64,000 bases of DNA from positions 1 through 64,000 of the forward strand of contig NZ_WTUZ01000037.1 of NCBI RefSeq assembly GCF_009882985.1, written 5' to 3'. Position 1 is the stretch's first letter; the number at the start of each line of letters is the position of its first letter. The notes under the pieces were generated by a model that saw only the letters and a list, made by a program, of their open reading frames with translations, was not told where the DNA came from and did not search any database. The translations under genes and the position numbers were made by a program. Source of the DNA: Paenibacillus silvestris. Lineage in GTDB: Bacteria; Bacillota; Bacilli; Paenibacillales; NBRC-103111. Positions 44,736 to 53,990 of the stretch are shown piece after piece.

Positions 44736-45389
44736 TTACTTAGTTACTTCGGTTGTTTCAATTGTTTCCGTTACGTCTTCAGCTGCTTCCGCTTCGGGTT
44801 CTCCATAGGCCATAGCTTGCTCCAGAATCCCCCACAACTCGTCCTTCCCAAGTCCAAGCTCGGAAGAGAACATCAATGGCTGAACACCTTTATCCATCCC
44901 TAGTGTTTCTCGCACGATTTTCAAATGTTTGGGCCATTGGCTTCTGGGGATCTTGTCCGCCTTCGTCGCAACCACGAGAACAGGCACATCATTATGTCTT
45001 AGCCACTCGTACATCGCTTGATCATCCTTGGATGGCGGATGTCTTAAATCCACCAATTGCATGACGAGACGCAATGTTTCACGGTTCATTAAGTAACTCT
45101 CAATGAATTTTCCCCACTGCTCCCGTTTTGTTTTGGATACTTTCGCATAACCATAACCGGGAAGATCTACAAAATATAAGTCCTGATTCACTTTATAATA
45201 GTTCAGTGTTTGGGTTTTACCCGGTTGGGAGCTGGTTCTGGCCAAATTCTTGCGGGAGATCAAGCAGTTAATAAGCGAGGATTTCCCGACATTAGAACGC
45301 CCTGCCAGAGCTATCTCCGGCAAGGCATCCTCTGGATATTGGCTAGGTCCAACCGCACTGATTACAAACTCAGCTTGATTGACTTTCAA
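44736..45389 (-). CDS. engB: Ribosome-assembly GTPase EngB/YsxC
   Basis: 217-residue TRAFAC GTPase for 50S assembly: P-loop AGRSNVGKSSL (about 30-40), DLPGYGYAKVSK as switch II, and TKADKIP as G4. The last 15 residues are Glu/Thr-rich. It follows lonA by 23 bases, the same lonA-ysxC pair as in B. subtilis. Confidence 0.97.
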   Translation of the reverse strand: MKVNQAEFVISAVGPSQYPEDALPEIALAGRSNVGKSSLINCLISRKNLARTSSQPGKTQTLNYYKVNQDLYFVDLPGYGYAKVSKTKREQWGKFIESYLMNRETLRLVMQLVDLRHPPSKDDQAMYEWLRHNDVPVLVVATKADKIPRSQWPKHLKIVRETLGMDKGVQPLMFSSELGLGKDELWGILEQAMAYGEPEAEAAEDVTETIETTEVTK

Positions 45390-45412
45390 GAATGTTCAAC
45401 TACTTTCTATGG

Positions 45413-47758
45413 TTATCCGACGTGAGCTGGTGGCCTGTTCTTCACAAGTGCATGTTCGAGCACTTGATCCATATGGCTGACCGGTATAAAGGTCATCTCT
45501 TCGCGGACACTTTCTGGAATTTCGACGATATCTTTCTCATTGTCCTGAGGCAGCAGGATGGTACGAATACCAGCACGATGTGCAGCTAGCGCCTTTTCTT
45601 TCAGTCCACCGATTGGCAATACGCGGCCGCGAAGTGTAATCTCGCCTGTCATCGCTACCGAACGGGAAACCGGGATATTCGTCAAAGCCGAAATCAAGGC
45701 CGTTGCCATCGTTATCCCAGCGGAAGGACCGTCTTTCGGTATCGCTCCCTCTGGAATGTGGATATGGATGTCGTTCTTCTCGTGGAAGTCTGGAGCAATC
45801 CCAAGCACATCAGCACGTGTTCGCGTATAACTGAACGCCGCTTGTGCAGATTCCTTCATGACATCTCCGAGCTTACCTGTCAGTGTCAGCTTGCCTGTGC
45901 CTTGCATCACCGTCACTTCAATGACCAGCGTATCTCCACCGACTTCTGTCCATGCAAGCCCTGTGACCGCCCCGATTTGATCCTTCTCTTCAGCTACATT
46001 GTATCGGAACTTAATAGGACCCAGGTAGTCCTTCAGGTTCTCTTCCGTTACATGCACCGGCGTAGATGGGTCGGATACGATTTTCTTGGCTGCTTTTCGG
46101 TTCATCCCAGCAACTTGCTGCTCTAAATTACGAACGCCGGCTTCTCGTGTGTAATCACGCACGATTTTCATCAAAGCAGAGTCATCAACTACGAGCTGAT
46201 CTTCCTCTAAACCATGATCTCGCTTTTGCTTAGGCAGCAAATATTTCTTAGCTATCTGCATTTTCTCAATTTCCGTGTAGCCAGGGATGTAGAGAACCTC
46301 CATCCGATCTAGCAAAGGACGCGGAATATTGTGAACGGCATTAGCGGTTGTAACGAACATGACATTGGACAAGTCAAACGGAACTTCAATGAAATGATCA
46401 CTAAAAGTGCTATTTTGTTCGGGATCCAGAACTTCCAGCAGTGCCGACGCGGGATCGCCGCGGAAGTCCATGGCCATTTTATCGATTTCGTCTAATAAGA
46501 AAACGGGATTATTGGCTCCTGCATTTTTCATCCCTTGGATGATCCTGCCGGGCATAGCTCCAACATACGTGCGACGATGGCCGCGGATCTCCGCTTCATC
46601 TCTCACACCACCGAGCGAGATCCGGATAAACTGTCTGCCCATGGATCTTGCGATCGAGCGGGCGATGGACGTTTTACCGACCCCTGGCGGACCTACCAGA
46701 CAAAGAATAGGACCTTTCAGCTTCTTAACCAGCTTCTGTACAGCCAAGTACTCCAGCACGCGTTCCTTCGGTTTCTCAAGTCCGAAATGATCTTCGTTAA
46801 GGATTTCTTCCGCGATATTCAAATCAAGGTCATCCTCGGTCGATTTGGACCAAGGTAGTCCGAGCAGCCAATCGATGTAATTGCGAATGACGCCACCCTC
46901 TGCGGAGGTTGAAGGCATTTTCTCCAGACGATCGATTTCTTTCTCGACCTTCTCGCGCACCTTCTCAGGCAGCTCAGCTTCGGCTAACTGGCTCCGCAAT
47001 TCATCGACTTCGCCTGCACGGCCTTCCTTATCGCCAAGCTCCTTCTGGATCGCTTTCATCTGCTCGCGAAGGTAATATTCCTTCTGCGTCTTTTCCATCT
47101 GCTTTTTGACGCGTTGGCTGATTTTGCGCTCCAGCTCAAGCACTTCTCGCTCATTATTGAGAATGTTAAGCATTTTCTCGAGCCGTTCACGCACATCCAC
47201 GGTCTCCAGAATGTCCTGCTTATCCTTGATTTTGAGCGACAAATGACTGCAAATGACGTCAGCTAAACGTCCAGGCTCATCGATATCCGATACAGCCGCA
47301 AGCGTCTCTGGTGTCACCTTTTTGGATAAATTGATATAATGCTCGAATTGGTTCAGAACGGTACGCATCAGCGCATCAATTTCTGGATCCGTTATTTCCT
47401 GCTCAGGCAGCTCTCTCGCCGTAACTTCATAGTATTCATCATTCACGAGGTACTCTACAATCTCAGCACGCAACACGCCTTCTACTAACACACGAATAGT
47501 TCCATTCGGCAGTTTCAGCATTTGCCGCACCTTAGCTATCGTCCCGATGCGATAAATATCTTCTTTGGAAGGCTCTTCGATGTTGATCTCAGATTGAGAG
47601 CAGAGGAGTATCATGCTGTCATCCACCATTGCCCGCTCTAATGCTTTAACCGACTTTTCCCGCCCTACATCCAGATGTAGAACCATGCTCGGATAAACCA
47701 GCAGTCCCCTTAGAGGCAATAGCGGCAATCTGCGCACCTTGATTTTTCCGGGTCCCAT
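45413..47758 (-). CDS. lonA: ATP-dependent protease LonA
   Basis: 781 residues from ATG 47758 (GGAGG 8 bases upstream). Lon N-domain (LPLLPLRGLLVYPSM, LLCSQSEINIE), coiled coil, AAA+ module (Walker A GPPGVGKTS, Walker B VFLLDEIDK), and a serine protease domain with the Ser in DGPSAGITMAT and Lys in GGLKEKALAAHRAG. Degrades misfolded and regulatory proteins. The leader carries an 8-bp palindrome. Confidence 0.98.
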   Translation of the reverse strand: MGPGKIKVRRLPLLPLRGLLVYPSMVLHLDVGREKSVKALERAMVDDSMILLCSQSEINIEEPSKEDIYRIGTIAKVRQMLKLPNGTIRVLVEGVLRAEIVEYLVNDEYYEVTARELPEQEITDPEIDALMRTVLNQFEHYINLSKKVTPETLAAVSDIDEPGRLADVICSHLSLKIKDKQDILETVDVRERLEKMLNILNNEREVLELERKISQRVKKQMEKTQKEYYLREQMKAIQKELGDKEGRAGEVDELRSQLAEAELPEKVREKVEKEIDRLEKMPSTSAEGGVIRNYIDWLLGLPWSKSTEDDLDLNIAEEILNEDHFGLEKPKERVLEYLAVQKLVKKLKGPILCLVGPPGVGKTSIARSIARSMGRQFIRISLGGVRDEAEIRGHRRTYVGAMPGRIIQGMKNAGANNPVFLLDEIDKMAMDFRGDPASALLEVLDPEQNSTFSDHFIEVPFDLSNVMFVTTANAVHNIPRPLLDRMEVLYIPGYTEIEKMQIAKKYLLPKQKRDHGLEEDQLVVDDSALMKIVRDYTREAGVRNLEQQVAGMNRKAAKKIVSDPSTPVHVTEENLKDYLGPIKFRYNVAEEKDQIGAVTGLAWTEVGGDTLVIEVTVMQGTGKLTLTGKLGDVMKESAQAAFSYTRTRADVLGIAPDFHEKNDIHIHIPEGAIPKDGPSAGITMATALISALTNIPVSRSVAMTGEITLRGRVLPIGGLKEKALAAHRAGIRTILLPQDNEKDIVEIPESVREEMTFIPVSHMDQVLEHALVKNRPPAHVG

Positions 47759-47783
47759 CCTCTGCACCTCCATATATAGGGAG

Positions 47784-47802
47784 CTTTGAGCCTTGCTCAA
47801 AG
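47784..47802. promoter_or_regulatory. Palindrome in the lonA leader
   Basis: CTTTGAGC-CTT-GCTCAAAG, perfect 8-base arms, in the transcribed leader about 35 bases past the -10 and 26 before the ATG. It can be an operator or an mRNA hairpin. Confidence 0.45.
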
Positions 47803-47836
47803 TCTCTCATTATTGTATTCATCCGTTGCCCTTTAC

Positions 47837-47866
47837 ATTTTATCAAAACTGCACAGAAAACACCAA
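47837..47866 (-). promoter_or_regulatory. lonA promoter
   Basis: TTGGTG (47861-47866), 18 bases, TAAAAT (47837-47842). Confidence 0.5.
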
Positions 47867-47907
47867 TTGGCACCTGACGCAGCATGTAAGGTAATGGCAA
47901 CTTGGCA

Positions 47908-49626
47908 TTAGGAATCAATCGTATGCTGTGAATTCGCATGCAGAATCGGTAAAGTCGATGAAGCAAGTGTTCTTTCTGCGGCAAACGGCAAAGGAATCAC
48001 ATTGTCATGAAGCTCAATTCCCAGCGAGACACTCAATACTTCCTCTATGGACTCCGCGGCAACGACCTCAACACCAGGTAAATCAGCGAACATCTCCTGC
48101 CAATTTTCTTTAGGGATGATCACTTTGGTCGCCCCAGCTTGGAACGCTGCTTCAACTTTCGCGACTACGCCGCCTACAGGTTTGACTTTGCCATGTATGC
48201 TCATTTCACCCGTCATGGCCAGTTTGTTATCGACTGGAATCCTATGTATCGCAGATGCGATAGCTGTTGCCATTGAAATACCGGCAGAAGGCCCATCGAT
48301 CGGCACACCACCAGGGAAATTAATATGCAGATCATAATCGGATGTGTTAAATCCGAGCTTGCGAAGGACTGTCAGTACATTTTCCACTGAGCCGCGAGCC
48401 ATACTTTTTCGACGAATCGTCCGTGATCCTCCTCCCATTTCTTCTTCATCCACCACACCTGTGATGTTGAATTTCCCTGTACCTGCGGCAGCAACCGGAA
48501 TTGCGGATACTTCAATTTCTAGTAGAGTACCCAAATTAGGGCCATAAACGGCTAACCCATTAACAAATCCAATTTGCGGCTGGGCAGGGACTTTGCGTTC
48601 AGGTCTGGGAGGAATTTGTGATGAATTTACAACCCATTCTATGTCGGAGGCCGTAATTTCATCTCTTTTATCCGATAAAGCGATACCAGCAGCAAGTTGA
48701 ATAACATTCACAGCTTCCCTACCGTTCGTTGCATATCTCATGACAACCCCAACGGCAGCTTCGCATTTTTTAAAACCAATCTTATCCAAAGCTTTACGTG
48801 CAATCTCTCCTACTTCTTCAGGCAAAAGAGGGCGGAAAAAGATTTCCAAACACCGTGAACGAATAGCTGGTGGAATCTCGCTCGGCGTACGAGTCGTAGC
48901 CCCCACTAAACGGAAATCCGCAGGAAGGCCATTCTGAAATATATCATGAATATAGCCTGGAATATTCGTATCCTCGGAGCTGTAGTACGCACTCTCAAGA
49001 AATACTTTACGGTCTTCCAGCACTTTTAATAATTTGTTCATTTGCGTTGGGTGCAATTCACCGATTTCATCGATGAACAGAATGCCTCCATGCGCCTTAG
49101 TCACAGCACCTGGCTTCGGCTGAGGAATCCCCGCAACCCCCATTGCGCCTGCACCTTGATAAATGGGATCGTGAACAGAACCGATCAGTGGATCGGCAAT
49201 TCCACGCTCATCGAAGCGAGCCGTTGTTGCATCGATCTCCGTGAACTTGGAATCTGGGCGGAAAGGAGATTCTTGATTTTTCTTAGCTTCCTCCAGTACG
49301 ACGCGGGCAGCAGCGGTTTTTCCGACACCCGGAGGGCCATAAATTAGTACGTGTTGAGGATTAGCACCACACAGAGCAGCCTTCAAAGCTTTCAAGCCTT
49401 CAACTTGACCAACAATATCCTGCATAGAGGAAGGTCTTGTTTTCTCCGATAACGGCTTTGTCAGTGAAATGGATCTAAGCTTTCTGAGCTTCTCCAATTC
49501 TTTTCTGGATTCTCTATCGACAGCAGAACGATTCGTCTGTTGGTTGCGCAGCAAATTCCAGAAATACAGCCCGATAACAACCGCAAAAAACACTTGAATT
49601 ACCATTAAAATAATACTTAGACTCAT
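47908..49626 (-). CDS. lonB: Membrane-anchored ATP-dependent protease LonB
   Basis: 572 residues: an N-terminal membrane helix (IILMVIQVFFAVVIGLYF), an AAA+ module (GPPGVGKTAAARV; ILFIDEIGELHP) and a Lon-type protease domain with Ser in DGPSAGISMATA and Lys in GGVVAKVEAA. It lacks the LonA N-domain. In B. subtilis LonB is forespore-specific. It lies just upstream of lonA, as in that species. AAGGAGG lies about 8 bases before the ATG. Confidence 0.96.
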   Translation of the reverse strand: MSLSIILMVIQVFFAVVIGLYFWNLLRNQQTNRSAVDRESRKELEKLRKLRSISLTKPLSEKTRPSSMQDIVGQVEGLKALKAALCGANPQHVLIYGPPGVGKTAAARVVLEEAKKNQESPFRPDSKFTEIDATTARFDERGIADPLIGSVHDPIYQGAGAMGVAGIPQPKPGAVTKAHGGILFIDEIGELHPTQMNKLLKVLEDRKVFLESAYYSSEDTNIPGYIHDIFQNGLPADFRLVGATTRTPSEIPPAIRSRCLEIFFRPLLPEEVGEIARKALDKIGFKKCEAAVGVVMRYATNGREAVNVIQLAAGIALSDKRDEITASDIEWVVNSSQIPPRPERKVPAQPQIGFVNGLAVYGPNLGTLLEIEVSAIPVAAAGTGKFNITGVVDEEEMGGGSRTIRRKSMARGSVENVLTVLRKLGFNTSDYDLHINFPGGVPIDGPSAGISMATAIASAIHRIPVDNKLAMTGEMSIHGKVKPVGGVVAKVEAAFQAGATKVIIPKENWQEMFADLPGVEVVAAESIEEVLSVSLGIELHDNVIPLPFAAERTLASSTLPILHANSQHTIDS

Positions 49627-49644
49627 TTGTCATACCTCCTTAGC

Positions 49645-49663
49645 GTTTTGCCTTTTGCAAAAC
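49645..49663 (-). promoter_or_regulatory. Hairpin at the lonB ribosome binding site
   Basis: GTTTTGC-AAAAG-GCAAAAC (minus strand) ends 3 bases before AAGGAGG of lonB. Further upstream a 9-bp unit AACGTTCGT is repeated in tandem on the plus strand (49695-49712). Confidence 0.4.
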
Positions 49664-49819
49664 GGCATCCGTAAGTTCATCTTTGCTTTGGCAAAACGTT
49701 CGTAACGTTCGTAAACCTTAGCGATAACTTCCATTATTCCCGTGTAAAAGAAGGTTAATCCAATCCATGCAAACTTTTGAATGACGTATGTTAGCTCCCT
49801 TTATGAAGAAGGATAAGAG

Positions 49820-50542
49820 ATGACCTTTCATGCAAAAGGATGTGGCATTTTGAAGCGCTTATTGACAATTGTCCTACTTTTTCTTTGCCTCCTGGCAGCA
49901 GCCGGCTCTGATGCCTACGCCTATGCAGGAAATCCCCTGCTGCCTTATGCCGATATCATCATTGACGTAGGCCATGGCGGCGTTGACTCTGGAGCTAAAC
50001 ACGGCAAATATCAAGAAAAAGATATGAACTTAGAAATCTCTAAGAAAACGTACAAGCTGCTTCAGAAAAAAGGCTACCGTGTCATTATCAACCGAACCGA
50101 TGATTATGCCTTAAGCCAAGATAATAAATGGTCCTTTGGAGGAAGACATCGCAAAGATCTGGCACAGCGATCCGGAATAGCCAACACGATTAAGCCAAAA
50201 ATGATGCTAAGCATGCATATTAATTGGTCAGGCAAACCAGATCGACGAGGACCTCTTGTTTTTCACCAAAATCGATCCGAAAGTATTCTGCTTGCCAATC
50301 TGCTGCAAACCTCACTTAATCGTGTGTACGGCTCAAAGGAACTGCCTATTCTCGGGAAAAAATATTATGTGCTCAGAAATACCAAATGCCCATCTGTCAT
50401 CGTGGAGTTCGGCTTTATTTCCAATAAATCCGACCGCAAGCTGCTGAATAGCTCTCATCATCAAGCCAAACTCGCAGATGCCGTCGCCCGTGCTGTGGAT
50501 GAATACTTTGGGATGGTTCATGAACCCTCTACTTCACATTAA
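49820..50542 (+). CDS. N-acetylmuramoyl-L-alanine amidase (Amidase_3)
   Basis: 240 residues: a signal peptide (to about residue 34, DAYAYA) and one catalytic domain with DVGHGGVDSGAKHG, the Glu in YQEKDMNLEIS, SMHINWSG and the catalytic Glu in VIVEFGFISN. No wall-binding domain is present, resembling CwlD-like amidases of spore formers. ATG 49820 has AAGG 7 bases upstream; TTG 49850 (AAAGGA 9 bases upstream) is an alternative giving a compact signal. The 3' end overlaps the convergent deacetylase gene. Confidence 0.9.
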   Translation: MTFHAKGCGILKRLLTIVLLFLCLLAAAGSDAYAYAGNPLLPYADIIIDVGHGGVDSGAKHGKYQEKDMNLEISKKTYKLLQKKGYRVIINRTDDYALSQDNKWSFGGRHRKDLAQRSGIANTIKPKMMLSMHINWSGKPDRRGPLVFHQNRSESILLANLLQTSLNRVYGSKELPILGKKYYVLRNTKCPSVIVEFGFISNKSDRKLLNSSHHQAKLADAVARAVDEYFGMVHEPSTSH

Positions 50543-51353
50543 GATTCACCGTTTGCGAAAGTGGAACGAAGGTTGCTTCCCTTTGAATCGTAGGAATGGC
50601 TTCTTTAATGACTTGAGCTGTTTTCTTCCCAGGCGGGCCAACATGGCCAATCGCAATGACCAGGTCTCTGTCTTTCACAAATTTCTTAAATTTCACCATC
50701 TGCTTGCTAATGTGGCTGTAGGTATAGAGGTCATCAAAAAATAGCTGATTTTCTGAAAACGGAACGCCCTTCTGTCCCGCTAATTTCCCGATCAGGCTAT
50801 GCGGCGTCGTGCGACTGTCCAGTAGAATGAGATTCTTCTCTTTGCAAATATCAACGAGAATTGTCATGACTCTCTCATCCGCAGTAGCTTTAGAGCCCAT
50901 ATGATTATTGATGCCTATTGCATAAGGGACATCCTCGATTGCTGCCACGATTCGCTTATGAATTTCCTCGCTGGATAAGTCCGTTGTAATGGCTCCCGGG
51001 CCAAGCCAACTCTTCTTACCGCGCACAGGCTCCATTGGGAGGTGTAAAATAACCTCATGGCCCTTGTCATGGGCTAGTTGAGCGTCCTGTTTGGTTGAGG
51101 GCAGAAACGGCATCACAGCCACTGTGAAGGGGATGGGTAAATTCAACATTTCTGTTGTGCCGTCCATATTGTTGCCGAAGTCATCGATGACAATGGCTAC
51201 CTTTTTCGTCTTTGTCTCGACGACAGGCTGACTCGGGATCAGGTAATCAGCGGCACCAGAATGTACTGGCAGCAGGAGCAGCGAAATCCCCATAGTAACC
51301 GCCAGGGAAATCCGGCGCGTTGCGGAGCTTTTTTTTAACAAAATCATGGTCAT
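50529..51353 (-). CDS. Divergent polysaccharide deacetylase family protein
   Basis: 274 residues with an N-terminal signal/anchor (SLAVTMGISLLLLPVHSGAA) and a divergent polysaccharide-deacetylase barrel: KVAIVIDDFGNNMD, FTVAVMPFLPS, HEVILHLPMEP, GINNHMGSKATAD, LLDSRTTPHS, IGHVGPPGKKT. Metal ligands are arranged as in the DUF610 family; activity is not shown. It overlaps by 14 bases at its 3' end with the amidase gene on the other strand. Confidence 0.9.
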   Translation of the reverse strand: MTMILLKKSSATRRISLAVTMGISLLLLPVHSGAADYLIPSQPVVETKTKKVAIVIDDFGNNMDGTTEMLNLPIPFTVAVMPFLPSTKQDAQLAHDKGHEVILHLPMEPVRGKKSWLGPGAITTDLSSEEIHKRIVAAIEDVPYAIGINNHMGSKATADERVMTILVDICKEKNLILLDSRTTPHSLIGKLAGQKGVPFSENQLFFDDLYTYSHISKQMVKFKKFVKDRDLVIAIGHVGPPGKKTAQVIKEAIPTIQREATFVPLSQTVNLNVK

Positions 51354-51452
51354 TCTCCTTCACCCTTAGTAAAACTTACGCATTTTTGAGCAAGCTTTCC
51401 AGTTCTCTCATTATGCTTCTCTTGAGCTGCAAATATGCGTGCGCTGAATAAC

Positions 51453-51495
51453 AAAAAAGCCGTTAAGATACCCTAATGGGCTTCCTAACGGCTTT
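51453..51495 (-). terminator. Terminator of ispG
   Basis: AAAGCCGTTAGGAAGCCC pairs with GGGTATCTTAACGGCTTT and is followed by TTTTG, directly after the ispG stop at 51514. Confidence 0.8.
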
Positions 51496-51513
51496 GTTTA
51501 TGTGAAAGAAAAA

Positions 51514-52611
51514 TTAGTGCTTACGACCAGGAATAACACCTGTTTCTTCATAGGCTTTGACAATGATGTCAATTTCTTTCTTCAGTTCATTGAGAAGCTC
51601 AGCTTCCGGCACTTTACGGATCATTTCTCCGTAGCGGAACAGCATACCTTCACCACGAGCACCTGCAATACCAATATCTGCCTCACGAGCCTCTCCAGGC
51701 CCGTTCACAGCACAACCTAAGACAGATACTTTGATTGGCACCTTAATCTTGGCAATGTAGTCCTCCACCTCATTAGCGATCGAGAATAGATCAATGTCAA
51801 GGCGGCCGCACGTTGGGCAAGATACGAGCGTAGCTGCGTTCGTAATTAACCCGAACGTTTTGAGAAGCTCACGCGCAACCTTAATCTCTTCAACCGGATC
51901 CGCGCTAAGCGAAATACGAAGGGTGTTCCCGATTCCCATGTTGAGAAGCGTTCCAATACCCGCGGCACTTTTCACTGCGCCCGTAAAGAGCGTTCCCGCT
52001 TCGGTAATACCAAGATGAAGAGGGTAGTTAAATGCTTTCGCAGCTTGTGAATAGGCGGCAATCGCCATCGGTACATCAGAAGCTTTGAGAGAGACGATAA
52101 TATCATGAAAATCTAATTCTTCTAGAATGTTGATATGAAATAAGGCACTTTCCACCATAGCTTCCGGCGTCGGATAACCATACTTCTCTAGAAGATGGTT
52201 CTCAAGCGAACCTGCATTCACACCGATGCGAATTGGAATCCCGCGATCTTTACAGGCCTTAACAACAGCTTCAACCTTCTCGCGGCGGCCGATATTGCCT
52301 GGATTAATCCGCACTTTATCGATCCCATTCTCAATCGCAGCAAGCGCTAAACGATGGTCAAAATGGATATCAGAAACTAGTGGAATATGGATCTGTTTCT
52401 TAATTTCTTTAATCGCTTCAGCTGCTTCCTTGTTGTTCACGGTTACGCGAACCAGTTGACAGCCTGCTTCTTCCAGACGAAGAATTTCAGCAACGGTGGC
52501 TTTTACATCCGCTGTTTTCGTCGTACACATGCTTTGCATGATGACTTCATTGCTGCCGCCGATTGTCAAATCGCCTACTCGAACGGGCCGCGTGTCTTTT
52601 CTATGGAACAT
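51514..52611 (-). CDS. ispG: 4-hydroxy-3-methylbut-2-en-1-yl diphosphate synthase (GcpE)
   Basis: [4Fe-4S] enzyme of the MEP isoprenoid route, 365 residues. N-terminal TRPVRVGDLTIGGSN, RINPGNIG, and the cluster cysteines in SCPTCGR and LGCAVNGPGEA. Start 52611 (MFHRKD) follows the family N-terminus, with GGGGAG 10 bases upstream; ATGs at 52629 and 52641 are alternatives. The gap to clpX carries a strong hairpin. Confidence 0.96.
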   Translation of the reverse strand: MFHRKDTRPVRVGDLTIGGSNEVIMQSMCTTKTADVKATVAEILRLEEAGCQLVRVTVNNKEAAEAIKEIKKQIHIPLVSDIHFDHRLALAAIENGIDKVRINPGNIGRREKVEAVVKACKDRGIPIRIGVNAGSLENHLLEKYGYPTPEAMVESALFHINILEELDFHDIIVSLKASDVPMAIAAYSQAAKAFNYPLHLGITEAGTLFTGAVKSAAGIGTLLNMGIGNTLRISLSADPVEEIKVARELLKTFGLITNAATLVSCPTCGRLDIDLFSIANEVEDYIAKIKVPIKVSVLGCAVNGPGEAREADIGIAGARGEGMLFRYGEMIRKVPEAELLNELKKEIDIIVKAYEETGVIPGRKH

Positions 52612-52647
52612 TATGGTTTCTCTCCCCATGACACCAAACATCCTCCG

Positions 52648-52681
52648 CTCCAATTTCCTACATAAGGAAACCGGATTGGAG
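52648..52681 (-). promoter_or_regulatory. Bulged hairpin between clpX and ispG
   Basis: CTCCAA...TTTCCT pairs with AGGAAA and TTGGAG with one bulge, in the 98-base gap. No T tract follows, so it is not a typical terminator; it may modulate mRNA processing or ispG translation. Confidence 0.4.
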
Positions 52682-52709
52682 GCTGTGTGTTCGTTAATGA
52701 AATTATGGG

Positions 52710-53978
52710 TTATGCACTTTCTTCTTTTTTCTTACTTGCCGCTTGTGAGCCGTCTTTCGTCGTCAGCACAGGCGTGATCTTGTTCTGAACAGTCTCCTTG
52801 GAGACTACACAAGTAGAGACATCGGTTCTTGAAGGGACTTCAAACATCACGTCAAGCATAATGCTTTCAATGATTGCTCTCAGACCACGAGCACCGGTAT
52901 TCCGTTTAATCGCTTCTTTGGCAATGGCGTCAAGCGCCTCCGCGTCGAATTCGAGTGAAACGTTATCCATCTCAAGCATCTTCTGGTATTGTTTCACAAG
53001 CGCATTTTTCGGCTCGGAAAGAATACGAACAAGCGCTGCTTCATCCAGCGGCTCTAGGGTAGAGATAACCGGCAGACGGCCTACGAATTCAGGAATCAAT
53101 CCGAATCTAAGCAGGTCTTCTGGAAGTACCATGGACAGGTACTCGCCTGGTTTCAAATCTACTTTAGCTCCGTCTGTGCTGAAGCCAATCACTTTTTTAC
53201 CGATTCTGCGTTTGATAATTTGCTCAAGACCATCGAATGCTCCGCCGCAAATAAACAGAATGTTGGTTGTGTCGATTTGAATAAACTCTTGGTGCGGGTG
53301 CTTACGTCCGCCTTGCGGAGGAACCGAGGCAACCGTGCCTTCAAGAATTTTGAGCAAAGCTTGCTGAACGCCTTCACCAGAAACGTCTCTTGTAATGGAC
53401 GGGTTCTCGGATTTGCGCGCTACTTTATCGATCTCATCGATGTAGATAATGCCGCGTTCTGCTTTTTCCACATCGTAATCTGCAGCTTGAATAAGTTTGA
53501 GCAAAATGTTCTCAACATCTTCACCAACATACCCTGCTTCTGTCAATGAAGTTGCATCCGCGATTGCGAATGGAACATTCAGGATTTTGGCAAGCGTTTG
53601 TGCAAGAAGTGTTTTACCGCTTCCTGTTGGTCCTAGAAGAACGATGTTACTTTTTTGAAGTTCAACATCTTCTAGTTTGTTTTGCGAATTGATACGCTTG
53701 TAGTGGTTATACACCGCTACCGCAAGCGATTTCTTAGCTTGTTCCTGCCCGATGACATACTGGTCCAAAATATTGCGGATTTCCTTCGGTTTCGGAACAT
53801 CCTTCAGATCCAGTTCTTCCTCGTGACCTAGTTCTTCTTCCACAATCTCCGTGCAAAGCTCTATACATTCATCACAAATGTAAACTCCCGGACCTGCAAC
53901 TAGTTTGCGAACTTGGTCTTGGGATTTTCCACAAAAGGAACATTTGAGTTGGCCTTTTTCATCGTTAAATTTAAACAT
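52710..53978 (-). CDS. clpX: ClpX unfoldase subunit
   Basis: 422 residues: N-terminal zinc finger (CSFCGKSQ...YICDECIELC), Walker A GPTGSGKTLLAQ, IGF-like ClpP-docking loop (KKVIGFS), and the C-terminal sensor region. Unfolds substrates for ClpP. Only 12 bases separate it from clpP; the AAAGGAG site lies in that gap. Confidence 0.98.
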   Translation of the reverse strand: MFKFNDEKGQLKCSFCGKSQDQVRKLVAGPGVYICDECIELCTEIVEEELGHEEELDLKDVPKPKEIRNILDQYVIGQEQAKKSLAVAVYNHYKRINSQNKLEDVELQKSNIVLLGPTGSGKTLLAQTLAKILNVPFAIADATSLTEAGYVGEDVENILLKLIQAADYDVEKAERGIIYIDEIDKVARKSENPSITRDVSGEGVQQALLKILEGTVASVPPQGGRKHPHQEFIQIDTTNILFICGGAFDGLEQIIKRRIGKKVIGFSTDGAKVDLKPGEYLSMVLPEDLLRFGLIPEFVGRLPVISTLEPLDEAALVRILSEPKNALVKQYQKMLEMDNVSLEFDAEALDAIAKEAIKRNTGARGLRAIIESIMLDVMFEVPSRTDVSTCVVSKETVQNKITPVLTTKDGSQAASKKKEESA

Positions 53979-53990
53979 GGGATCACTCCT

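Noticed and set aside
47784..47802. CIRCE or CtsR operator before lonA
   Set aside because: CIRCE needs TTAGCACTC-N9-GAGTGCTAA and CtsR a direct heptad repeat; this is a different inverted repeat.
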